Shown: piece by piece, positions 53,441-64,000 of the stretch
How the letters are laid out: every line of letters begins with the position of its first letter
How positions within the stretch are numbered: the first letter of the stretch is position 1
DNA from: Acanthosepion esculentum
Lineage: Eukaryota; Mollusca; Cephalopoda; Sepiida; Sepiidae
Length of the DNA stretch: 64,000 nucleotides
Assembly (NCBI GenBank): GCA_964036315.1
Contig: OZ038498.1
Location: 6,260,278 to 6,324,277, forward strand
Direction of reading: 5' to 3'
Made by a program: the position numbers and the translations under genes
The notes under the pieces: model-generated
The model's database searches: none
The model's input: the letters and a program-made list of their open reading frames with translations, nothing else
Told to the model about the DNA's origin: nothing

Positions 53441-56400
53441 GATATATTTATTACATTTGGTGAAGATGAGAGAGTATCTCACTTATGCTTCCATATATAT
53501 ATGTCAAAGCAGTTTCTTGTTCACTTTCTACTTATCTACATGTCTACTTTCCTGAAATATCTTCATTATATATAATCTCTAATAATCATTATTACATTTG
53601 GTGAGGATGAGAGAGTATCTCACTTATGCTTCCATATATATATGTCAAAGCAGTTTCTTGTTCGCTTTCTACTTATCTACATGTCTACTTTCCTGAAATA
53701 TCTTCATTATATATAATCTCTAATAATCATTATTACATTTGGTGAGGATGAGAGAGTATCTCACTTATGCTTCCATATATATATATGTCAAAGCAGTTTC
53801 TTGTTCGCTTTCTACTTATCTACATGTCTACTTTCCTGAAATATCTTCATTATATATAATCTCTAATAATCATTATTACATTTGGTGAGGATGAGAGAGT
53901 ATCTCACTTATGCTTCCATATATATATGTCAAAGCAGTTTCTTGTTCGCTTTCTACTTATCTACATGTCTACTTTCCTGAAATATCTTCATTATATATAA
54001 TCTCTAATAATCATTATTACATTTGGTGAGGATGAGAGAGTATCTCACTTATGCTTCCATATATATATGTCAAAGCAGTTTCTTGTTCGCTTTCTACTTA
54101 TCTACATGTCTACTTTCCTGAAATATCTTCATTATATATAATCTCTAATAATCATTATTACATTTGGTGAAGATGAGAGAGTATCTCACTTATGCTTCCA
54201 TATATATATGTCAAAGCAGTTTCTTGTTCACTTTCTACTTATCTACATGTCTACTTTCCTGAAATATCTTCATTATATATAATCTCTAATAATCATTATT
54301 ACATTTGGTGAAGATGAGAGAGTATCTCACTTATGCTTCCATATATATATGTCAAAGCAGTTTCTTGTTCACTTTCTACTTATCTACATGTCTACTTTCC
54401 TGAAATATCTTCATTATATATAATCTCTAATAATCATTATTACATTTGGTGAGGATGAGAGAGTATCTCACTTATGCTTCCATATATATATATGTCAAAG
54501 CAGTTTCTTGTTCGCTTTCTACTTATCTACATGTCTACTTTCCTGAAATATCTTCATTATATATAATCTCTAATAATCATTATTACATTTGGTGAGGATG
54601 AGAGAGTATCTCACTTATGCTTCCATATATATATATGTCAAAGCAGTTTCTTGTTCACTTTCTACTTATCTACATGTCTACTTTCCTGAAATATCTTCAT
54701 TATATATAATCTCTAATAATCATTATTACATTTGGTGAGGATGAGAGAGTATCTCACTTATGCTTCCATATATATATATGTCAAAGCAGTTTCTTGTTCA
54801 CTTTCTACTTATCTACATGTCTACTTTCCTGAAATATCTTCATTATATATAATCTCTAATAATCATTATTACATTTGGTGAAGATGAGAGAGTATCTCAC
54901 TTATGCTTCCATATATATATGTCAAAACAGTTTCTTGTTCACTTTCTACTTATCTACATGTCTACTTTCCTGAAATATCTTCATTATATATAATCTCTAA
55001 TAATCATTATTACATTTGGTGAGGATGAGAGAGTATCTCACTTATGCTTCCATATATATATGTCAAAGCAGTTTCTTGTTCGCTTTCTACTTATCTACAT
55101 GTCTACTTTCCTGAAATATCTTCATTATATATAATCTCTAATAATCATTATTACATTTGGTGAGGATGAGAGAGTATCTCACTTATGCTTCCATATATAT
55201 ATGTCAAAGCAGTTTCTTGTTCGCTTTCTACTTATCTACATGTCTACTTTCCTGAAATATCTTCATTATATATAATCTCTAATAATCATTATTACATTTG
55301 GTGAGGATGAGAGAGTATCTCACTTATGCTTCCATATATATATGTCAAAGCAGTTTCTTGTTCGCTTTCTACTTATCTACATGTCTACTTTCCTGAAATA
55401 TCTTCATTATATATAATCTCTAATAATCATTATTACATTTGGTGAGGATGAGAGAGTATCTCACTTATGCTTCCATATATATATGTCAAAGCAGTTTCTT
55501 GTTCGCTTTCTACTTATCTACATGTCTACTTTCCTGAAATATCTTCATTATATATAATCTCTAATAATCATTATTACATTTGGTGAGGATGAGAGAGTAT
55601 CTCACTTATGCTTCCATATATATATGTCAAAGCAGTTTCTTGTTCGCTTTCTACTTATCTACATGTCTACTTTCCTGAAATATCTTCATTATATATAATC
55701 TCTAATAATCATTATTACATTTGGTGAAGATGAGAGAGTATCTCACTTATGCTTCCATATATATATGTCAAAGCAGTTTCTTGTTCACTTTCTACTTATC
55801 TACATGTCTACTTTCCTGAAATATCTTCATTATATATAATCTCTAATAATCATTATTACATTTGGTGAGGATGAGAGAGTATCTCACTTATGCTTCCATA
55901 TATATATGTCAAAGCAGTTTCTTGTTCGCTTTCTACTTATCTACATGTCTACTTTCCTGAAATATCTTCATTATATATAATCTCTAATAATCATTATTAC
56001 ATTTGGTGAAGATGAGAGAGTATCTCACTTATGCTTCCATATATATATGTCAAAGCAGTTTCTTGTTCACTTTCTACTTATCTACATGTCTACTTTCCTG
56101 AAATATCTTCATTATATATAATCTCTAATAATCATTATTACATTTGGTGAGGATGAGAGAGTATCTCACTTATGCTTCCATATATATATGTCAAAGCAGT
56201 TTCTTGTTCACTTTCTACTTATCTACATGTCTACTTTCCTGAAATATCTTCATTATATATAATCTCTAATAATCATTATTACATTTGGTGAGGATGAGAG
56301 AGTATCTCACTTATGCTTCCATATATATATATGTCAAAGCAGTTTCTTGTTCACTTTCTACTTATCTACATGTCTACTTTCCTGAAATATCTTCATTATA

Positions 56401-59126
56401 TATAATCTCTAATAATCATTATTACATTTGGTGAGGATGAGAGAGTATCTCACTTATGCTTCCATATATATATATGTCAAAGCAGTTTCTTGTTCGCTTT
56501 CTACTTATCTACATGTCTACTTTCCTGAAATATCTTCATTATATATAATCTCTAATAATCATTATTACATTTGGTGAGGATGAGAGAGTATCTCACTTAT
56601 GCTTCCATATATATATATGTCAAAGCAGTTTCTTGTTCGCTTTCTACTTATCTACATGTCTACTTTCCTGAAAAATCTTCATTATATATAATCTCTAATA
56701 ATCATTATTACATTTGGTGAGGATGAGAGAGTATCTCACTTATGCTTCCATATATATATATGTCAAAGCAGTTTCTTGTTCGCTTTCTACTTATCTACAT
56801 GTCTACTTTCCTGAAATATCTTCATTATATATAATCTCTAATAATCATTATTACATTTGGTGAGGATGAGAGAGTATCTCACTTATGCTTCCATATATAT
56901 ATATGTCAAAGCAGTTTCTTGTTCACTTTCTACTTATCTACATGTCTACTTTCCTGAAATATCTTCATTATATATAATCTCTAATAATCATTATTACATT
57001 TGGTGAAGATGAGAGAGTATCTCACTTATGCTTCCATATATATATATGTCAAAGCAGTTTCTTGTTCACTTTCTACTTATCTACATGTCTACTTTCCTGA
57101 AATATCTTCATTATATATAATCTCTAATAATCATTATTACATTTGGTGAAGATGAGAGAGTATCTCACTTATGCTTCCATATATATATATGTCAAAGCAG
57201 TTTCTTGTTCACTTTCTACTTATCTACATGTCTACTTTCCTGAAATATCTTCATTATATATAATCTCTAATAATCATTATTACATTTGGTGAGGATGAGA
57301 GAGTATCTCACTTATGCTTCCATATATATATATGTCAAAGCAGTTTCTTGTTCGCTTTCTACTTATCTACATGTCTACTTTCCTGAAATATCTTCATTAT
57401 ATATAATCTCTAATAATCATTATTACATTTGGTGAGGATGAGAGAGTATCTCACTTATGCTTCCATATATATATATGTCAAAGCAGTTTCTTGTTCGCTT
57501 TCTACTTATCTACATGTCTACTTTCCTGAAATATCTTCATTATATATAATCTCTAATAATCATTATTACATTTGGTGAAGATGAGAGAGTATCTCACTTA
57601 TGCTTCCATATATATATATGTCAAAGCAGTTTCTTGTTCACTTTCTACTTATCTACATGTCTACTTTCCTGAAATATCTTCATTATATATAATCTCTAAT
57701 AATCATTATTACATTTGGTGAGGATGAGAGAGTATCTCACTTATGCTTCCATATATATATATGTCAAAGCAGTTTCTTGTTCACTTTCTACTTATCTACA
57801 TGTCTACTTTCCTGAAATATCTTCATTATATATAATCTCTAATAATCATTATTACATTTGGTGAAGATGAGAGAGTATCTCACTTATGCTTCCATATATA
57901 TATATGTCAAAGCAGTTTCTTGTTCGCTTTCTACTTATCTACATGTCTAGTTTCCTGAAATATCTTCATTATATATAATCTCTAATAATCATTATTACAT
58001 TTGGTGAGGATGAGAGAGTATCTCACTTATGCTTCCATATATATATATGTCAAAGCAGTTTCTTGTTCACTTTCTACTTATCTACATGTCTACTTTCCTG
58101 AAATATCTTCATTATATATAATCTCTAATAATCATTATTACATTTGGTGAAGATGAGAGAGTATCTCACTTATGCTTCCATATATATATATGTCAAAGCA
58201 GTTTCTTGTTCACTTTCTACTTATCTACATGTCTACTTTCCTGAAATATCTTCATTATATATAATCTCTAATAATCATTATTACATTTGGTGAGGATGAG
58301 AGAGTATCTCACTTATGCTTCCATATATATATATGTCAAAGCAGTTTCTTGTTCGCTTTCTACTTATCTACATGTCTACTTTCCTGAAATATCTTCATTA
58401 TATATAATCTCTAATAATCATTATTACATTTGGTGAGGATGAGAGAGTATCTCACTTATGCTTCCATATATATATATGTCAAAGCAGTTTCTTGTTCACT
58501 TTCTACTTATCTACATGTCTACTTTCCTGAAATATCTTCATTATATATAATCTCTAATAATCATTATTACATTTGGTGAGGATGAGAGAGTATCTCACTT
58601 ATGCTTCCATATATATATGTCAAAGCAGTTTCTTGTTCACTTTCTACTTATCTACATGTCTACTTTCCTGAAATATCTTCATTATATATAATCTCTAATA
58701 ATCATTATTACATTTGGTGAGGATGAGAGAGTATCTCACTTATGCTTCCATATATATATATGTCAAAGCAGTTTCTTGTTCGCTTTCTACTTATCTACAT
58801 GTCTAATTTCCTGAAATATCTTCATTATATATAATCTCTAATAATCATTATTACATTTGGTGAGGATGAGAGAGTATCTCACTTATGCTTCCATATATAT
58901 ATATGTCAAAGCAGTTTCTTGTTCGCTTTCTACTTATCTACATGTCTACTTTCCTGAAATATCTTCATTATATATAATCTCTAATAATCATTATTACATT
59001 TGGTGAGGATGAGAGAGTATCTCACTTATGCTTCCATATATATATATGTCAAAGCAGTTTCTTGTTCACTTTCTACTTATCTACATGTCTACTTTCCTGA
59101 AATATCTTCATTATATATAATCTCTT
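53441..59126. repeat. 142-bp satellite array, about 40 units
   Basis: Head-to-tail units of 141-143 bp, each with ATTACATTTGGTGARGATGA, GAGAGTATCTCACTTATGC, CATATATATATGTCAAAGC, TTCTTGTTCRCTTTCTACTT and ATCTCTAATAATCATT. The length difference is one TA unit. Identity between units is very high. The array starts within plain DNA at about 53441 (first unit lacks AATAATC) and ends at TATATAATCTC/TTACATC at 59126. Each unit has stops in all frames. Confidence 0.98.
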
Positions 59127-60740
59127 ACATCATTAACTATTAATATCCTTGAATTTGCAATTTTATTTGTCATAAAAGAAAGAATTTACAGTAAACTTGC
59201 CAAGTTATCTCCCTTAGAAACAACAAAAAATGCCTTAAGAGCATAACTTTTCAGATCGAATTATCCAAATAGGATTTGGCATAATCAGCGTGATATAGAC
59301 ATTGTTTCCAAGCATTCCCATTGCTAAGTGAAATAGAAGATTATTTCCTATATTTAAATCTTTTTGAAGGCTTATATTTTGCTTTTTTAATTTTTTTATT
59401 TCTTTTCTTTTGTTTCTTTTTAGAAAAATCTTTGATAATGTGATATAAATATCTATTATGATATTGTCTATTTCTGAATGAAACATTGTTCGTCTTTTCT
59501 TATTAATAATTCTTTTATATTTCACAGTCCCTTATTTGATATAATAGGTAGTGTAGCTGTGGCAGCCATAGGAGGTGGAAAAAATTTAACACTGACTGCA
59601 GAATGATTGTCAAGACTAGAAAGATGGAGGCACTCTATCTCCAAGGTGTAAATGAATCAAAGTTTTTCTTGGGAAAACAGTAGCAAGAATATGCCAGGAA
59701 TCAGGGCTCAAAGTTAACTTTTTCATCATTTTCCTGGAACTGCTCCAAAAAACAACTTTAATCATCTCCACCAAATTTTAACTATCTTCAAATAAAAATA
59801 TTTTTTAAAAATTTGTTACACTTGTTGGTAGCCTAATAAAAATGCCATTAAAATGTTTATGAAATAAATATTTATTTTGATTGATTCAATCTTTAAACTG
59901 TGGCTTTTGTGCCCTGTTGCCTCAGCTATATCACTTAGTTTCTATTTTCCCTGCATCGTATCACTAAGCAGGAGGACTAGTTAACCATTTTGGTTTAGTT
60001 TATGATGAGCAGGAAACTAAATATAGTTTGTTAATGGTCCATCCAAAGTTTTTAACCAAATGTTAACAGAAAAAAAAACCACGTTCTTGCTTTGTTCATT
60101 AAAGCAAATTAGTAAGTGTTTTTTAGATTACGTGATAAATAATACAAATATCTAAATGTAAGTCCTTCAACCTTCATTTTTCAATCGCCAGTTTAAAAAT
60201 AAGTTTGTGAGTGTATACATGTTCTGTTTCTTAAAAGCCACCCACTACTGGTTAATAGTAAGAATTCATTTTGTCTTAAGAAATTAGTTGGTTTTAGAAT
60301 AAATCTAACAGAATTTTAATTAAAACTTCTGTATCAACCTAACCAGTTGTCCCCAAGCTAATGTTTTCTCATGCTTGAGATGATGTTAATCTTATGTCCT
60401 ACCAAGAATATGTGAATTTTGAATAGGCATCATATATGCAACATATGTGTTGCCCACAAGGAATACAAGAATGGGACTGCTCGTACTATGCTAACTACCT
60501 AACAAACGGAAATATTTTCTCAAATTACATCGTAGTTCAATGCCAGTGTCCCACTCAGTCCATCAATCAATGTATTCTATAGGATGTCATAGTCATTGAT
60601 CAACAAAAATGCTATTATTGACACTATGGCATTGTTTGCTGTACATCTGAACCAGAGAACATCACCATTGGGTCATGAAAGACTGGTGCTATGCAGCCTG
60701 CTCAGATGTTACATTGCCACCTCTTTTTTTTTTTTTTGGT
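59127..60740. other. Unassigned AT-rich DNA
   Basis: No feature recognised. The minus frame 59235-59525 is lysine/isoleucine-rich and follows base composition rather than a domain. Confidence 0.5.
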
Positions 60741-60744
60741 AGGG

Positions 60745-61345
60745 CGTAAAACCATATCATACTGTAAGACTGGTTCTCGTCTGATCACTTAAGTTAAGCA
60801 ACACTGGACCTGGTCAGTACCTAGATGGGTGACTGCTCAGGAATACCAGGTGCTGTGAGCTTGGATGTGCAGGTGGTGTAATGGATAAAGACTTGGAATG
60901 AGAAATCGGAGACTCAAGTTCAAGTTCCAGTCGGGTTTGTTATATAGGGTGACCCAAAAAAACAGGAATCAAGAATGCAGTCGTACTGGAGGACGCCATC
61001 AACAGGACATCATTTTTTAAAAATGAAAATTCCATCATTGTTTCTTAAATGTCATGTTTTAAGGTTTCAATTACTATGAATTAAATATTTTTCTTCCATC
61101 ACTCTTGATTTTATTGGATTGTTAAAAAGTTCTAGTTTTTTTGGGTCACCCTATATTTACTTATGTTCAGATACTCTTGGAAAAGGTATGAATCCACCTA
61201 TTCTCCTCCTAACTATGAGTTAAATAGTAAGACTTGTATCAGAAAATCATTATCTCCAAAAAAAAAATTCTTGCACTCCATAAATATGTTCAGTTTTAAA
61301 TAACCACAAAAATGGTTGAAAAGCCGTAAACAATCAAAACAAACT
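60745..61345 (+). mobile_element. 5S-tRNA dimeric SINE, copy 3, carrying a MITE
   Basis: GCGTAAAACCATATC, AAGTTAAGCAACACTGGACC, CAGTACCTAGATGGGTGACT and AATACCAGGTGCTGTGAGC show the 5S part. TGGTGTAATGGATAAAG and CAAGTTCAAGTTCCAGTC give the tRNA-like A and B boxes. The body resumes after the MITE at 61154. The tail ends GGTTGAAAAGCCGTAAAC and AATCAAAACAAAC, matching NA1 ends. Without the MITE it is ~390 bp, like copy 1. Confidence 0.9.
60945..61153. mobile_element. Tc1/mariner-type MITE nested in 5S-tRNA SINE
   Basis: 209 bp with perfect 19-bp terminal inverted repeats TAGGGTGACCCAAAAAAAC, flanked on both sides by TA (60943-60944 and 61154-61155). Excision leaves GTTTGTTATATTTAC, matching GTTTGTTATATTCAC in SINE copy 1. 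No coding capacity. Confidence 0.93.
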
Positions 61346-62370
61346 TTTTGGTAGATAGTCAAATTCGTGTGCAGAGGATGTTTCACAAGCTACTGATATC
61401 ATCTGTTATGTGGGTATTGCACAAGTTGGTGATGTCAGCTCTATCATTTTACTAAAACTGGCTTTCTTTATCAAGAAATGGCAAGCTGTGTTCTTTGATG
61501 ATCAGTGGTGACATTGAATGACCTTTGAGATTTATCTCACAATGAGTTGGCATGTTAAGTTTTGTGCTAAAATACAGATGAATAGTGATACCGACATAGA
61601 AACAAGAAGCTTCCGATATTACGGTAGAAGTTGTAGATCTGAAGAACTTTATCTCAGATGATGATAATATTTCCTCACAAGTGATTTCATAAATAAATTG
61701 CAGAATTTATCAATGAATACTGAATAATGATGTCGTCATACTACATAGCATTTTTGTTTGATAAGTAAAAATATGGTTTTAAAGATTTATGAAATGAGTT
61801 TGTAAACTAAATTGTATATGTTGACAATTGGCTTGGCAGTATTTGTCATAAATGAGAACTCAGTTTGTTTATATGAATTGTAGGTTAGAATCTCATATTG
61901 TTGGTGATGAGGAATATGTCCAATGTTAAAGAACCTCAAATACTGATTTTTGAGTTTTATCTTTTTATAAATTTTTGGGTGTCAAATTATCTATTTGTCT
62001 ATGATTGATTTTTATCAGGAATATTTAAATGGTTTCAGATTGAGATATTACTGCTACACGGATAACTGTTTTTTTTTTCCCCACTAAGAACTGAAGTGCA
62101 AATACATGAAACTACAAAGACTCAATAAAATCTATTATTACTTTCAGTCCCCCTTGTTCTATCCCTGTTGAGAATCAAGTATAGTGGAAACACTGGAAAG
62201 TAAGATGATTGAAATTAACAGTACATATTCTCTGCTCAAATAATCCAGTCAGTAGGCTGAGCATAGCTATAAGTCTATATAGGAGCCAATAATTAGAAAA
62301 GAATCAACATTACGGATCCAAAAAAGCTACTACTTAAATGTTCCAGCATTGAGAAAATGTGTTTCTTGAA
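61346..62370. other. Unassigned AT-rich DNA
   Basis: Nothing recognised. Confidence 0.5.
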
Positions 62371-62374
62371 TATT

Positions 62375-62487
62375 GTGAGTTCAATCCCAGGGTCAGATAG
62401 TGTAGAAATATATACATGCTCACCATAAATGCAGATCAGCATCAAAAGGATTCCACCAACACTTTTATCCATTAGGTCATGTGTCCT
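62375..62487 (-). mobile_element. tRNA-derived SINE head fragment
   Basis: On the minus strand GGACACATGACCTAATGGAT and, ~100 bp on, TGGGATTGAACTC resemble tRNA-SINE promoter parts, but the spacing is enlarged by an A/T insertion. It abuts a P1 terminal repeat, as at 30.3 kb. Confidence 0.4.
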
Positions 62488-62605
62488 TGAAATAAAGGGT
62501 TCTGTTTGAAATTCCAATCACCTGAAGAAGGCTGAACCATACAACAGCTGAAATGCTGTGAATATGGCAACAAAGATGAAGGCGACAGTTTGAACAACGT
62601 CAATA
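62488..62605 (+). repeat. P1 Penelope terminal repeat, partial copy
   Basis: AATAAAGGGTTCTG, TTCCAATCACCTGAAGAAGG, ACAGCTGAAATGCTGTG and CAACAAAGATGAAGGCGACA match the repeat. The stem-loop at 62522-62554 uses GGCUG/CAGCU in place of GGCCG/CGGCC, so pairing is kept. Confidence 0.8.
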
Positions 62606-62900
62606 AAGTAAATGATCAAATTTCATTTGAAATCTTTAGACGGAACCATAAGTTTTATGCTAACAGTTTTTTCTCTTGCACTTCTCGCTTGTGGAACTCT
62701 CTTCAAGCTTTTTGCTTTCCAGTTAACTTTGATCTTCAAAAATTAAGATGCAACATCAATTATCTTCTGTCATTTTAATCCCGTTTCTCTTATTGTTCTC
62801 TCTCCTTAATAATGTTTTCTTTTTCTCATATTTGCTCACACTCAGTAAACCCTTGTGTTTTAGTGGCTTTATTGCCTTGCTTGGGGTGAAAGGATTAAAA
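62606..62900 (+). pseudogene. LINE-B ORF2 C-terminus and 3' end
   Basis: 62620-62778 reads FEIFRRNHKFYANSFFSCTS, RLWNSLQAFCFPVNFDLQKL and a stop after YLLSF. NSFFxxTSRLWNSLP..FP..FDL..F is the signature C-terminal end of Jockey/CR1-type LINE ORF2 proteins. The 3' untranslated region follows with TTGCTCACACTCAGTAAACC and TTGCCTTGCTTGGGGTGAAA, ending in an A-run, and is shared with 24790-24930 (minus). Severely 5'-truncated. Confidence 0.8.
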
Positions 62901-64000
62901 AAAATATTTGACTTTGTTACTGTATGAGAAAAAAAAATTCAACTAAGATTTATACTGGTTTATGGTGTACTAAATCTTCTTGTAATTATTTTAGTTTTGA
63001 GACTTCAGGTTTGATTTTAAAAATGATTGGCTATAATTTGAGATTATGATAATAAGATTTTATATATATATATATATATATATATGTTGCAAATATGTTT
63101 GGATTTTTTTATGCTTTGGCCAAATCTGGAGCAACATTTCAGATAAGATTTGGCTTTCTTCATATGCATGAATGTCTTTTACATGAGCAATGAGAAAATA
63201 TAGATCTTTCATTTAACTAAGAAAAACAGATATCAGAATTTAACCATAACTAAAAGAAATATGAAAAGAGGTGCTGTTGAAAATACGTGATGAATATTTT
63301 CATATCACAAAACTAACTTAACTATGTTATATGAATTATAATGTATCAGTGTAAAATGAAGAGATTTCATCATGAATCTAAGCATGTTTACAAGTTGCTT
63401 TGCCTGAGAGACCAGATTATCTTGTCTACTATATAAATAGTATTTTCTCTGTGTGAATGAACTACTGAGTGATTTCTCTAACATTTCATATATAGTTTAA
63501 TTAAAATATCTAATTAAAATGCTTAGTTTTATTATCCAATCATTTTTTTCCCTGTGGTTTCATTTTTTGCTGATTTTTTTTTTTTTTTTTTTTTCCTATT
63601 GTACTGCTGATTAATTCTCCAGCTATTTTCAGGTGTTTATGATATGTGCATTTTAAAATTTAAAGAAAATATTTCAAGGTATCCAGTTTTGAAAGTTCTG
63701 GATTGAATGAATTTGATTTGCTATTGTGAATATTGTGAATATTTTCACTTTTGTCTGCATTGTAATAAACAACTCAGGTAATTGGCTCTTTTAACATTGA
63801 CTCAAATACTTTTCAGGGTTTTCCTTGTCCAGTATTGAAACTAAATCTCTTCCCATTTTTCTCTTTTCCAGGTTGTTTTTGTATATAGACAAGACCTTCA
63901 AAAGTCATAGATTTACATTATCAGGAATTTCGTTTTAGGAGCAGATAGGTTTACCTGTTGTTTGGTTCACACTCCTTCCTGGTGTTTTGAGCAGGAGTGG
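62901..64000. other. Unassigned AT-rich DNA
   Basis: TA run at 63061-63085 and T-run at 63575-63594. A possible 3' splice site (TTTTTCTCTTTTCCAG before 63872) is followed by a short open stretch (VVFVYRQDLQKS, then stop), which is not supported enough to call an exon. Confidence 0.45.

Noticed and set aside
53441..59126. CRISPR or gene cluster
   Set aside because: Contiguous identical 142-bp units with no spacers and stops in all frames.
59235..59525. 96-codon minus-strand gene
   Set aside because: Lysine/isoleucine/asparagine-rich composition follows the AT bias. No motif, and no splice or repeat support.
63872..63910. Terminal exon after TTTTTCTCTTTTCCAG
   Set aside because: The open reading is only 12 codons, and the phase carried from the upstream exon candidates would hit a stop after a few codons.

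Overview
The window is an AT-rich stretch of an animal nuclear genome, not bacterial DNA. It has no operons, no long unique open reading frame and no complete host gene. It is packed with TA and CA microsatellites, minisatellites, foldback sequences and decayed mobile elements. The mix of elements (dimeric 5S-tRNA SINEs, Penelope-like elements, non-LTR retrotransposon tails, Tc1/mariner and hAT relics) fits a spiralian, most likely a mollusc and perhaps a cephalopod. That assignment is inference and rests on no gene.

Layout. 0.67-1.55 kb: 32-bp minisatellite followed by a LINE tail (LINE-A). 3.6-5.4 kb: a Penelope-like element on the minus strand with reverse transcriptase and GIY-YIG remnants between inverted terminal repeats. 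5.9-6.9 kb: a 5S-tRNA SINE and a ~450-bp non-autonomous element (NA1). 8.37-8.44 kb: a possible host exon. 13.4-16.1 kb: an NA1 copy, a long foldback of two tRNA-derived SINEs, and TA-rich foldbacks. 17.3-19.2 kb: a BED-finger relic and LINE-A copy 2. 21.2-24.65 kb: a 27-bp satellite of about 125 units. 24.8-26.8 kb: a minus-strand LINE (LINE-B) interrupted by a Penelope terminal repeat and a hAT-like MITE, then a mariner relic. 28.5-30.1 kb: two adjacent palindromes and a short LTR retrotransposon with both LTRs, a gag fragment and a near-perfect 5-bp target duplication. 30.2-37.2 kb: SINE, foldback, two LINE-A copies (one holding an NA1 insertion with a 10-bp target duplication) and more Penelope repeats. 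38.4-42.8 kb: two GIY-YIG relics of a second Penelope family, two palindromes, and a 40-bp array grown from a Penelope 3' end. 46.2-47.7 kb: Tc1 relic and a large TG/TATG microsatellite. 49.9-53.2 kb: LINE-C tail, LINE-A copy 5 and a ~480-bp tRNA SINE. 53.4-59.1 kb: a satellite of about 40 units of 141-143 bp. 60.7-62.9 kb: a 5S-tRNA SINE with a nested mariner-type MITE, then a Penelope repeat and a LINE-B 3' end.

No gene set works together here. The likely setting is intronic or intergenic DNA. The only hint of a host gene is one 74-nt plus-strand exon candidate and a phase-compatible 24-nt microexon candidate 12.6 kb downstream. Most long open frames are products of stop-free tandem repeats and were not annotated as genes.
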